Assembly: GCF_002531935.1 (NCBI RefSeq)
Contig: NZ_NWSV01000015.1
Location: 62,001 to 126,000 of the forward strand
Source: Rhizobium chutanense
GTDB lineage: Bacteria > Pseudomonadota > Alphaproteobacteria > Rhizobiales > Rhizobiaceae
Reading direction: 5' to 3'
DNA length: 64,000 nt
A program made the translations under genes and the position numbers. Positions 34,863-42,376 of this stretch are shown one piece after another. Numbering within the stretch: the first letter of the stretch is position 1; each line of letters begins with the position of its first letter. Below the pieces are notes generated by a model that saw only the letters and a list, made by a program, of their open reading frames with translations, was not told the origin of the DNA and ran no database searches.

Positions 34863-35762
34863 ATGTCACTTCGACAATCGACACATGATCCGCGTATGCA
34901 AGCGCTCATCCTGCTCGTGCCGGCGCTGGCGATCTATGCGGTCTTCGCGCTCTACCCGATGCTCAACGTCTTGATCCTGAGCTTCCAGAAGTGGAACGGG
35001 CTGGATGCCAACCGGCAATTCGTCGGCATTGCCAATTATTCGGCGATCTTCACCAAAGACCCGGTTTTCTGGGTGGCCTTCCGCAACACGGTGATCTGGA
35101 CCCTGATGAGCCTGATCTTCCCGCCGATGGTCGGCCTCTTGCTGGCGCTCAGCCTCAACCAGAAGATCTTCGGCCGCAACGGCCTGCGCGCCATCTTCTA
35201 TCTGCCGGTCATCATCGCGCCGATCGCTGTCGCCACCATGTGGAAGTGGATGTACGATCCTTTCTTCGGCCTCTTCGCCCAGTTGCTGACCTCCTGGGGC
35301 ATGCAGGGCTGGATCAAGGACTGGCTGGGGAATAAGGACATCGCGCTCTATTCCGTCTTCGTCGCCTATCTCTGGCAGACGGTCGGCTTCTCCATGGTTC
35401 TGTTCCTGGCGGGCCTGCAGAACGTGTCTCAGACGCTGGTCGAAGCGGCGCGCATCGATGGCGCCAGCCGCTGGGCGGTGTTCAAGCACGTGACGCTGCC
35501 GGCGCTGCGCCCGACCATCACCATCGTGCTCGTCCTTTCCATCATCTCGTCGCTGAAGGCCTTCGACATCGTCTATGGCCTGACCGGCGGCGGCCCGGCC
35601 CAGTCCACCCAGATGCTGGCGCTCTGGGCCTTCACCCAGGCCATGCAGATCTTCGATTTCGGTCGGGGTGCTGCCATCTCTGTCGTGCTGCTGCTGATCA
35701 CCATGGCCGTCGTCATTCCCTATCTCCGATGGACCCAGAAGCACGAGGAGGTGGAATCGTGA
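34863..35762 (+). CDS. Sugar ABC transporter permease (MalF family)
   Basis: A 299-residue CUT1 permease. CAGGAGGAAAGC precedes the ATG at 34863; an upstream ATG at 34827 is less likely. Membrane segments start at LILLVPALAIYAVFALYP, and the EAA loop reads LVEAARIDGASRWAVFKHV. The stop overlaps the GTG start of its partner. It forms the second importer of the island together with the next permease and the ATPase at 38206. Confidence 0.9.
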   Translation: MSLRQSTHDPRMQALILLVPALAIYAVFALYPMLNVLILSFQKWNGLDANRQFVGIANYSAIFTKDPVFWVAFRNTVIWTLMSLIFPPMVGLLLALSLNQKIFGRNGLRAIFYLPVIIAPIAVATMWKWMYDPFFGLFAQLLTSWGMQGWIKDWLGNKDIALYSVFVAYLWQTVGFSMVLFLAGLQNVSQTLVEAARIDGASRWAVFKHVTLPALRPTITIVLVLSIISSLKAFDIVYGLTGGGPAQSTQMLALWAFTQAMQIFDFGRGAAISVVLLLITMAVVIPYLRWTQKHEEVES

Positions 35763-36643
35763 CAGCCGTATCGAGCGACCACACCGCCGTGCATCTCGAA
35801 GTCCAGCCGTCGGCGATGAAGCGCGATCCCGTCCTGATCGGTCTCTGGATCGCCCTCGTCCTTGTGGCGCTCATCTGGGTAGCACCCTTCGTCTTCATCG
35901 TCTTCACCTCGCTGAAGACGCCGGCGGCGGTGACGAGCACCGGCGCCTTCATGCCGCCGACCGAGCTTGCCTACGACAATTACAGCGCTGCCTGGAGCCG
36001 CGGCAATTTCGCCAATTCCTTCTTCAACAGCGTCATCATCACCGTCATCAAGGTGCCGCTCGGCCTGTTCCTGTCGGCGATGGCCGCCTATGCGCTTGCC
36101 AAGATCAGGCTGAGGGTCACCAAGGCGCTGCTGCTGCTCGTCGTCTTCGGCACGATGATCCCCTTTCAGGTGATGCTGGCGCCGCTCTTCACGCTGGTCA
36201 ATTCCTTCGGCCTGATCGATACCTATCCCGGCGTCATCCTGCCCTATATCGCCTTCGGCGTTCCCTATCAGGTCTTCATCCTGCACGGCTTCTTCAAGGG
36301 CATTCCGAAGGAGCTGTCGGAGGCGGCGCTGATCGACGGCGCCACCCACTTCACCATCTTCCGGCGGATCTTCCTGCCGGTGTGCCTGCCCGTGCTCGCC
36401 GCACTGCTCATCCTCGATTTCGTCTCCACCTGGAACGAATTCGCCATGGCGCTGGTGCTGCTGCAGGATCAGCACATGTGGACGCTGCCGCTTGGCCTCA
36501 TGTCCTTCCAGGGGCAGTTTTCCAGCAATTACGGCCAGCTCAATGCCGCGATCGTCATGACCGTGCTGCCGGCGACGCTCGTCTATCTCATGTTCCAGCG
36601 CTACTTCGTCTCCGGCCTCACCTCCGGCGCCGTCAAGGGCTGA
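35759..36643 (+). CDS. Sugar ABC transporter permease (MalG family), GTG start
   Basis: A 294-residue CUT1 permease. The frame is open from 35729, but GTG 35759 overlaps the preceding stop (GTGA) and has GAGGAGGTGG just upstream, so it is the likely start. Segments include IALVLVALIWVAPFVFIVF; the EAA loop is ELSEAALIDGATHFTIFRRI; the end is SGLTSGAVKG, normal for MalG-type proteins. Confidence 0.9.
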   Translation: MTAVSSDHTAVHLEVQPSAMKRDPVLIGLWIALVLVALIWVAPFVFIVFTSLKTPAAVTSTGAFMPPTELAYDNYSAAWSRGNFANSFFNSVIITVIKVPLGLFLSAMAAYALAKIRLRVTKALLLLVVFGTMIPFQVMLAPLFTLVNSFGLIDTYPGVILPYIAFGVPYQVFILHGFFKGIPKELSEAALIDGATHFTIFRRIFLPVCLPVLAALLILDFVSTWNEFAMALVLLQDQHMWTLPLGLMSFQGQFSSNYGQLNAAIVMTVLPATLVYLMFQRYFVSGLTSGAVKG

Positions 36644-36673
36644 TCGCGAAATCATTCTACGAGGAGAGACAGA

Positions 36674-38194
36674 ATGTCCGATGCAACAGTCGAAAAATGG
36701 GGTGTGTTCGAGGCCGCCTTCGAAGGGCCTGCCGGCGGCAATCCCTATCTCGACGTGGCATTCGATGCCGTCTTCACCCAGAAGAGCCGCGACGTCCGCG
36801 TGCCGGGTTTCTATGACGGCAACGGCATCTACCGCATCCGCTTCATGCCCGATACCGAAGGCGAGTGGTCGTTCAGGACGCGCTCCAGGACGCCAGCCCT
36901 CGACGGCAGGACCGGCGCCTTGACGGCGGCCGCACCTTCGGCCGGCAATCACGGCCCGGTGCGCGTGCGCAACAAATTCCACTTCGCCTATGCCGACGGC
37001 ACCCCATTCCTCTCCTTCGGAACGACCTGCTACGCCTGGACGCACCAGCCGCTCGAAATGCAGAAGCAGACGCTGGAGACGCTTGAGAAGGCGCGCTTCA
37101 ACAAGATGCGCATGGGCGTGTTTCCGAAGGATTATCCCTATAATGTCAACGAGCCGCTGCATGCCTGCTTCGAACGCGGCACCGACGGCAAGCAAGATTT
37201 CAACCGGCCGAACCCCGCCGCATTCCAGCACTTCGAAAAGCAGGTGGCGGCGCTCTGCGATCTCGGCGTCGAAGCCGATATCATCATCTTCCATCCCTAT
37301 GACCGCTGGGGCTATGCCGACATGTCGGCCGAGCAGGATTTCCGCTATGTCGAATATCTCGCCGCTCGCCTTGCCGCCTATCGGAACGTCTGGTGGTCGC
37401 TCGCCAACGAGTATGATTTCCTCATCGACACCAAGCCGATGGAGCAGTGGGATCGCTACTTCCACATCCTGGAGGAAAACGACCCCTACCAGCATCTGCG
37501 CTCGATCCATAATGGCGACGTGACCGCGAATTTCGATCACCGCAAGCCGTGGGTCACCCACACCTGCATTCAGAACCCCGACGTCAAGCGCACTCAGGAA
37601 TGGCGCGATGCCTATGGCAAGCCGGTCGTCAACGACGAGCCGGAATATGAGGGCGACATCCTGCAGTCCTGGGGCAATCTCGATGCGCGCGAACTGGTGC
37701 ACCGTTTCTGGATCACCATGGCGCGCGGCGGTTATGCCGGCCATGGCGAGACCTATTCCCATCCCGAGGATCTGATCTGGTGGGCCAAGGGCGGGGAGCT
37801 GCGCGGCGAGGCCTGGAAGCGCATCGGCTTCCTCCGCGATCTCCTGGAGGCCGACGTCAGGCACGGGCTCGAGCCGCTCGGCATCATCGGCGAATGGCCC
37901 TGGTCGCGCGTCTCAGGCGCGCGGGACGGCGACGGCGATTTCCGCCTCATCTATTTCGGCGAGCATCAGCCGGTGATCTGGTCCACCGGCCTGCCGCTCG
38001 ATGGCGACGATTACGATGTCGACATCATCGACACTTGGGAGATGACGATTTTGCCGGCCGAGAAGGTGGCGGCACCCGTTCCGCATCCGACGCGCCACGG
38101 CTCGGTGGTGCGCGGCGGCAAGCCGGACGCGGCCTTCGGGGTCAAGATCCCGCGCAAGCCGCACCAGGCGCTGCGTGTCCGCAGGAAGCGCTGA
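36674..38194 (+). CDS. Cytoplasmic DUF5060/DUF4038-type glycoside hydrolase
   Basis: A 506-residue protein with an N-terminal beta-sandwich (DUF5060-like: KWGVFEAAFEGPAGGNPYLD, IRFMPDTEGEWSFRTRS), a TIM-barrel hydrolase domain (DUF4038-like: FLSFGTTCYAWTHQPLEMQ) and a C-terminal sandwich. Likely acid/base Glu246 lies in WWSLANEYDF (clan-A NE pair), and a candidate nucleophile Glu322 in VVNDEPEYEG. No signal peptide is present. DUF4038 barrels include the GH140 apiosidases, so in this island it may free apiose from imported plant glycosides; that substrate is inferred. Confidence 0.75.
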   Translation: MSDATVEKWGVFEAAFEGPAGGNPYLDVAFDAVFTQKSRDVRVPGFYDGNGIYRIRFMPDTEGEWSFRTRSRTPALDGRTGALTAAAPSAGNHGPVRVRNKFHFAYADGTPFLSFGTTCYAWTHQPLEMQKQTLETLEKARFNKMRMGVFPKDYPYNVNEPLHACFERGTDGKQDFNRPNPAAFQHFEKQVAALCDLGVEADIIIFHPYDRWGYADMSAEQDFRYVEYLAARLAAYRNVWWSLANEYDFLIDTKPMEQWDRYFHILEENDPYQHLRSIHNGDVTANFDHRKPWVTHTCIQNPDVKRTQEWRDAYGKPVVNDEPEYEGDILQSWGNLDARELVHRFWITMARGGYAGHGETYSHPEDLIWWAKGGELRGEAWKRIGFLRDLLEADVRHGLEPLGIIGEWPWSRVSGARDGDGDFRLIYFGEHQPVIWSTGLPLDGDDYDVDIIDTWEMTILPAEKVAAPVPHPTRHGSVVRGGKPDAAFGVKIPRKPHQALRVRRKR

Positions 38195-38205
38195 AGGAGA
38201 AGGTC

Positions 38206-39276
38206 ATGTCTGGCTTGAGCATCAGAAACGTCAAGAAATCCTTCGGCCCGGTCGATATCATTCACGGCGTCGACGTCGAGATCGCCGATGGCGAATTCAC
38301 CATCCTCGTCGGCCCTTCCGGCTGCGGCAAGTCGACCTTGCTGCGCATGATCGCCGGGCTCGAAGATATCAGCGGCGGCGAGATCAGCATCGACGGGCGG
38401 GTGGTGAACAATCTGCAGCCCAAGGACCGCGACATTGCGATGGTCTTCCAGAACTACGCCCTCTATCCGCAGATGACGGTCTCGCAGAATATGGGTTTCG
38501 CGCTGGAGCTTGCCGGCGCCAAGCGGCCTGAAATCGACAGGAAGGTGGGCGAGGCCGCGGCCATTCTCGGCCTGCAGCCGCTGCTCGACCGCAAGCCGGC
38601 CCAGCTTTCCGGCGGCCAGCGCCAGCGCGTCGCCATGGGCCGCGCCATCGTGCGCGACCCGAAAGTCTTTCTCTTCGACGAGCCGCTCTCCAATCTGGAT
38701 GCGAAGCTGCGGGTGAAGATGCGCGCCGAGATCAAGGCCCTGCACCAGCGGCTGAAGACGACGATCGTCTACGTCACCCACGACCAGATCGAAGCCATGA
38801 CCATGGCCGACAAGATCGTCGTGCTGCATGGCGGCCGCGTCGAGCAGATCGGCAGCCCGCTCGAACTTTACGACAAGCCGCGCAACATCTTCGTTGCCGG
38901 CTTCCTCGGCTCGCCTGCGATGAATTTTCTCGAAGGCACGATCGCCGAGGCCGGCAGCCCCGCATTGGCGCTATCGGGCGGTTCGCGCGTGGCGCTCTCG
39001 CGGGCGCCAGCCAATTCCGCCAACCGGCCGCTGACGCTCGGAATCCGTCCCGAAGACATCGCCTTCGGCGGCGAGAACGGCGTCGATGCGGTGGTCAAGG
39101 TGGTCGAACCCACCGGATCGGAAACCCATGTCGCGGTGGAACTCGATGGCCGGGAACTGACATGGGTGGTGCGCGAACGTGTCGAACTGGTTCCGGACCA
39201 GCGAGTGAAGCTGTCGTTCGAAACGTCGAAGGTCCATTTCTTCGATCATCAGACACAGCAGCGTCTCAGCGCCTGA
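38206..39276 (+). CDS. Sugar ABC transporter ATPase (MsmK/UgpC type)
   Basis: A 356-residue ATPase: Walker A GPSGCGKSTLLRMIAG, Q-loop FQNYALYPQMTV, signature LSGGQRQRVAMGRAI, Walker B VFLFDEPLSNLDAKL, and a C-terminal TOBE domain (TLGIRPEDIAFG). GAAGGAGAAGG precedes the ATG at 38206; a longer open frame from 37780 overlaps the glycosidase and is not real. It powers the second importer and could also serve the fructan importer, which has no ATPase of its own. A MITE-like element begins one base after its stop. Confidence 0.92.
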   Translation: MSGLSIRNVKKSFGPVDIIHGVDVEIADGEFTILVGPSGCGKSTLLRMIAGLEDISGGEISIDGRVVNNLQPKDRDIAMVFQNYALYPQMTVSQNMGFALELAGAKRPEIDRKVGEAAAILGLQPLLDRKPAQLSGGQRQRVAMGRAIVRDPKVFLFDEPLSNLDAKLRVKMRAEIKALHQRLKTTIVYVTHDQIEAMTMADKIVVLHGGRVEQIGSPLELYDKPRNIFVAGFLGSPAMNFLEGTIAEAGSPALALSGGSRVALSRAPANSANRPLTLGIRPEDIAFGGENGVDAVVKVVEPTGSETHVAVELDGRELTWVVRERVELVPDQRVKLSFETSKVHFFDHQTQQRLSA

Positions 39277-39277
39277 T

Positions 39278-39550
39278 TAGAGCCTTTCCTGGTCAGATTG
39301 AAGCATTCTGTTGGCTCAAACGGAGTTGGATAATCGACCGACCGGCGCGCGTCGTAGCCCGGTTCTACGGCCAAGCCGGCCGGTCGATCAGCCGGCCCGT
39401 TTCAGCCAACCCGAAGGGCCGGGCATCTTTCCGCCAGGATCAAAGGCGATCGGCTCGGACGTACCGTGGGGTATGCCCGTCGCCAATCGCCTCTGCCCTG
39501 ACGAAAACCTGCTCCGGCAGAATGCTTCAATCTGACCAGGAAAGGCTCTA
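39278..39550. mobile_element. MITE-like element with 33-bp perfect terminal inverted repeats
   Basis: The ends at 39278-39310 and 39518-39550 are exact reverse complements over 33 bases (outer sequence TAGAGCCTTTCC). The 273-bp body has no ORF of note and contains further inverted segments around GACCGGC / GCCGGTC. The outermost TA could be a target-site duplication, as for Tc1/IS630-derived MITEs; a GAT triplet also flanks both sides. There is no transposase, so it is non-autonomous. Its right end supplies the stop codon of the Nudix gene. Confidence 0.82.
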
Positions 39551-40243
39551 GATCCTCCGGTCGAAAAGCACTAGCGACTGGGCGTCCTTCAAGCGAAACA
39601 TCTGGGCTGGCCGGTTGCTCGCCCGGCGCATCTCGCCCTCGACCGGCTCCAGGAAATCGGCTTCCGCCATGCGCTTGCGAAAAGCCGATTTATCGAGCTT
39701 GCGGCCGAGAAGCGTCTCATAGACCGATTGCAGCTCGCTCAATGTGAAACGGACAGGCAGCAGATGGCCGGGCAGGCTCGAATATTCGACCTTGCCTCGG
39801 ATGCGGGCAAGCGCCTCCTTGAGGAGGGAGGCATGGTCGAAGGCAAGGGACAAGCCAACGCCCTCGCCCTCGATCGGCCGCCATTCGGCCTCCTCGGCCA
39901 TAAGATCCTGCCGTTTGGCGACAGCGTCGGCCGAAAGCAGTGCGATATAGACGATGCTGATGCTCCAGCCCCTCGGGTCGCGGCTGCGGCTTCCCGTCGT
40001 CTGCAGCTGTTCGAGGTAGGGTGTTTCGACGCCGGTCTTTTCCTTCAGCACACGCCGCGCCGCAGCCTCCAGATCCGCATCCTCGTCGATGTGGACCCAG
40101 CCGCCGGGCAGGGCCCGGTCGCCGGCAAAGGGCGCATTGGCCCGCCGCACGAGAAGCACGGAAAGCCCCGCCGGCGACAGCGAGAAAATGGCGAGATCGA
40201 CGGTCGCGATCGGTTTGAAGGCATCGTTGTCGTGTGTTGTCAT
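39548..40243 (-). CDS. NrtR-like regulator: Nudix domain plus winged helix
   Basis: A 231-residue protein. The N-terminal Nudix fold (IATVDLAIFSLSPAGLSVLL, then the Nudix-box region GGWVHIDEDADLEAAARRVL followed by KEKTGVE) has lost the catalytic REUxEE glutamates, as in NrtR-type regulators that sense rather than hydrolyse ADP-ribose or related NAD products. The C-terminal winged helix (FTLSELQSVYETLLGRKLDK, FRKRMAEADFLEPVEGEMRR) binds DNA. The start at 40243 avoids an upstream in-frame ATG inside the operator. It is divergent from the SPFH/NAD-kinase-like pair, with two matching operators between. The stop codon comes from the MITE end. Confidence 0.82.
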   Translation of the reverse strand: MTTHDNDAFKPIATVDLAIFSLSPAGLSVLLVRRANAPFAGDRALPGGWVHIDEDADLEAAARRVLKEKTGVETPYLEQLQTTGSRSRDPRGWSISIVYIALLSADAVAKRQDLMAEEAEWRPIEGEGVGLSLAFDHASLLKEALARIRGKVEYSSLPGHLLPVRFTLSELQSVYETLLGRKLDKSAFRKRMAEADFLEPVEGEMRRASNRPAQMFRLKDAQSLVLFDRRI

Positions 40244-40268
40244 GGTGGGAAGATAACACGCAGCAGTG

Positions 40269-40289
40269 TTAGTGTAAATATTCAACTAA
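40269..40289. promoter_or_regulatory. Palindromic operator O1, TTAGT-N11-ACTAA
   Basis: A 21-bp A+T-rich site between the Nudix regulator and the SPFH gene. It has the same half-sites and spacing as O2, and the two start exactly 22 bases apart (two helical turns), sharing the central palindrome CAACTAAGTTAGTTG. Confidence 0.7.
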
Positions 40290-40290
40290 G

Positions 40291-40311
40291 TTAGTTGACA
40301 TTTATCACTAA
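40291..40311. promoter_or_regulatory. Palindromic operator O2, TTAGT-N11-ACTAA, overlapping a -35 box
   Basis: The second 21-bp site. TTGACA at 40295-40300 lies within it, pointing toward the SPFH gene, with TTTTCT 17 bases further as a weak -10. Binding here would block the SPFH promoter. Confidence 0.7.
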
Positions 40312-40371
40312 GTCGTGTTTTCTCCCTTTCGACACGAGCGAGGGGCTCGCGTCAGGGATAGGGAAACGGAC

Positions 40372-41406
40372 ATGTTCGGACTGCGCTTCATCAAGACGGA
40401 ACCCACGCAATACGTCATCCAATATCAGAACGGCAAAGCCGTCCGCGAAGGCGCGGGACTTGCCTTCTGGCATTTTTCGCCGTCGAGCTCTCTCGTGCTC
40501 GTTCCGACGGCCAGCGTCAACGACCCTTTCATCTTTCCCCTGGTGACATCGGACTTTCAGGAAGTGACCGTGCAGGGGCAGATCACCTACCGTATCGCCG
40601 AGCCGCGCCGCACGGCGGCACTCTTGAATTTCACCCTCGACCGCAGGGGGCACTATGTCTCGGAAGATCCGCAGAAGCTTTCGACCCGGGTGATCGACCG
40701 CGTCCAGGTGGCGATGCGGGCCGAGGTGCAGACGCTGTCGCTGAAACAGGTTCTGGCCTCAGGCGAGGCGCTCGTCGCCGGTGTCGCGGAGGCGCTCAAG
40801 GTCCATCCGACGATTGAAGCGCTCGGCCTCGAAATTCTCGGCCTGTCGCTGCTTGCCGTGATGCCGAAGGCCGAGACGGCGAAGGCGCTGGAAGCGCATG
40901 CCCGCGAAGCGCTGCTGCGGCAGGCCGACGAAGCCATCTATAGCAGGCGCAATGCCGCGATCGAACAGGAGCGGACGATCAAGGAAAACGAGATCGCCAC
41001 CGAGATCACGCTGGAGAATAAGAGACGGCAGGTGCGCGAAGCGCAGATGGAGGCCGAGCGCGCTGTGCAGGAACGGCAGTTGCAGATCCGCCGCGAAGAA
41101 ATGGCCGGCAAGATCGCGCTCGAAGAGCAGAACCGCGACCTGGTGACCCTGGCCTCGACCAATGCCCGGGCCGAGGCCGATGCCCAGGCCTATGCGATGA
41201 CGGCGATGATGAAATCTTTCGAAGAGGCCGATCCGAAAGTGCTGCAGGCGCTTGCCTCGGTCGGCATGCAGCCGGGCCAACTGATGGCGCTCGCCTTCCG
41301 CGACCTTGCCGACAATGCGACGAAGATCGGCCAGCTGAACGTCTCGCCCGATCTTCTCAGGGAGATCTTGCAGCCGCAGGAGGGCAAGGATCGTGCCGGC
41401 CACTGA
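40372..41406 (+). CDS. SPFH/band-7 domain protein
   Basis: A 344-residue protein without a clear membrane anchor or signal peptide. The SPFH domain runs from about residue 10 to 180 (YVIQYQNGKAVREGAG, EVTVQGQITYRIAEPRRTAA, VIDRVQVAMRAEVQTLSLKQ, LEILGLSLLAVMPKAETAKA). A long charged coiled coil follows (about 185-275; RNAAIEQERTIKENEIATEI), typical of flotillin/stomatin-like scaffolds. The start at 40372 fits the family. The stop overlaps the NAD-kinase-like gene by 14 bases. Cytosolic oligomer or peripheral membrane scaffold is the likely form; the partner role is unknown. Confidence 0.82.
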   Translation: MFGLRFIKTEPTQYVIQYQNGKAVREGAGLAFWHFSPSSSLVLVPTASVNDPFIFPLVTSDFQEVTVQGQITYRIAEPRRTAALLNFTLDRRGHYVSEDPQKLSTRVIDRVQVAMRAEVQTLSLKQVLASGEALVAGVAEALKVHPTIEALGLEILGLSLLAVMPKAETAKALEAHAREALLRQADEAIYSRRNAAIEQERTIKENEIATEITLENKRRQVREAQMEAERAVQERQLQIRREEMAGKIALEEQNRDLVTLASTNARAEADAQAYAMTAMMKSFEEADPKVLQALASVGMQPGQLMALAFRDLADNATKIGQLNVSPDLLREILQPQEGKDRAGH

Positions 41407-42331
41407 CGAACGCAAGATCATCCTGGTCGTCAGGCCGACCCGGCTCGACGAACTCATTGCCCGCTACAACACGGTGCAGCAGGCGCAGTTCTATGTCGAG
41501 CATCTCGGCGCCGACTTCAGCGACTACCTTGCCGAGAAGAAGCGATACGAAACGGCCATATCAGAGGTGGAAGCGAGCCTGCGCGCCGTCGCCCGCGTCC
41601 AGCGCCTCGACCGCCGCTACCTCGCAAGCTTCGTCTTCGGCCCCGACGATGTCGTCGTCGTGCTCGGCCAGGACGGCCTGGTCGCCAACACGCTCAAATA
41701 TCTCGACGGGCAGCCGGTTCTCGGCGTCAACCCCGATCCCAAGCGCTGGGACGGACTGCTGCTTCCCTTCAACCCGAAGAGCCTTCCGAAAGTGATCGGC
41801 GAGGCGCTGAAAAACAGGCGGCCGATCAAACGCGTCAGCATGGCCAAGGCGACGCTGAACACCGGCGCCGTCATCCACGCGGTCAACGACCTCTTCATCG
41901 GCCCGCAAAGCCACGTCTCGGCGCGCTATATCCTGCAGGCCGAAGAACGCGAGGAACGCCAATCCTCCAGCGGCATCATCGTCTCGACGGGCATGGGCTC
42001 GACCGGCTGGCTGAAGAGCCTCTATTCCGGCTGGCTCGGAGCCGCGAGCGCTCTCGGCCTCGAACCCGCCGACCGGGCGATCGACATGTCCTTCGCCTGG
42101 GATGCGGACTATCTCCGCTACTTCGTGCGCGAACCCTTCCCGAGCCGCACCACCGGCGCCAGCATCGTCGCCGGTCTCGTCTCGCAGGACCAGCCGCTCA
42201 CCATCGTCTCCGAAATGCCGGAGCACGGCGTGATCTTCAGCGACGGCATCGAGGCGGATTTTCTGGAGTTCAATGCCGGCACGCGCGCGGTGGTGACGCT
42301 GGCCGAGCGGCAGGGGATGTTGGTGGTATGA
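41393..42331 (+). CDS. NAD-kinase-like protein with altered GGDG motif
   Basis: A 312-residue protein with the ATP-NAD kinase fold signatures in order: VVVVLGQDGLVANTL (residues 87-101; the usual GGDG is GQDG, Asp94 kept), VLGVNPDP, IHAVNDLFIGPQSHVSARY, and SSGIIVSTGMGSTGW, the counterpart of the NADK loop DGLIVSTPTGSTAY. It is longer at the N-terminus than housekeeping NadK. It overlaps the SPFH gene and is controlled with it by the Nudix regulator. It may phosphorylate NAD, a related nucleotide or a sphingoid-type lipid, or only bind one; I do not know a described pairing of these genes. Confidence 0.75.
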   Translation: MPATDERKIILVVRPTRLDELIARYNTVQQAQFYVEHLGADFSDYLAEKKRYETAISEVEASLRAVARVQRLDRRYLASFVFGPDDVVVVLGQDGLVANTLKYLDGQPVLGVNPDPKRWDGLLLPFNPKSLPKVIGEALKNRRPIKRVSMAKATLNTGAVIHAVNDLFIGPQSHVSARYILQAEEREERQSSSGIIVSTGMGSTGWLKSLYSGWLGAASALGLEPADRAIDMSFAWDADYLRYFVREPFPSRTTGASIVAGLVSQDQPLTIVSEMPEHGVIFSDGIEADFLEFNAGTRAVVTLAERQGMLVV

Positions 42332-42376
42332 GGGACGGGCCAAGCGGCTGCGGTTTTTCTGGTAGTGCGGCATCCG

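Noticed and set aside
35720..37864. Minus-strand open frame of 714 codons
   Set aside because: It lies opposite the permease and DUF4038 glycosidase genes, which have clear motifs. Its product is a low-complexity His/Asp/Glu/Arg-rich sequence typical of antisense frames in high-G+C DNA.
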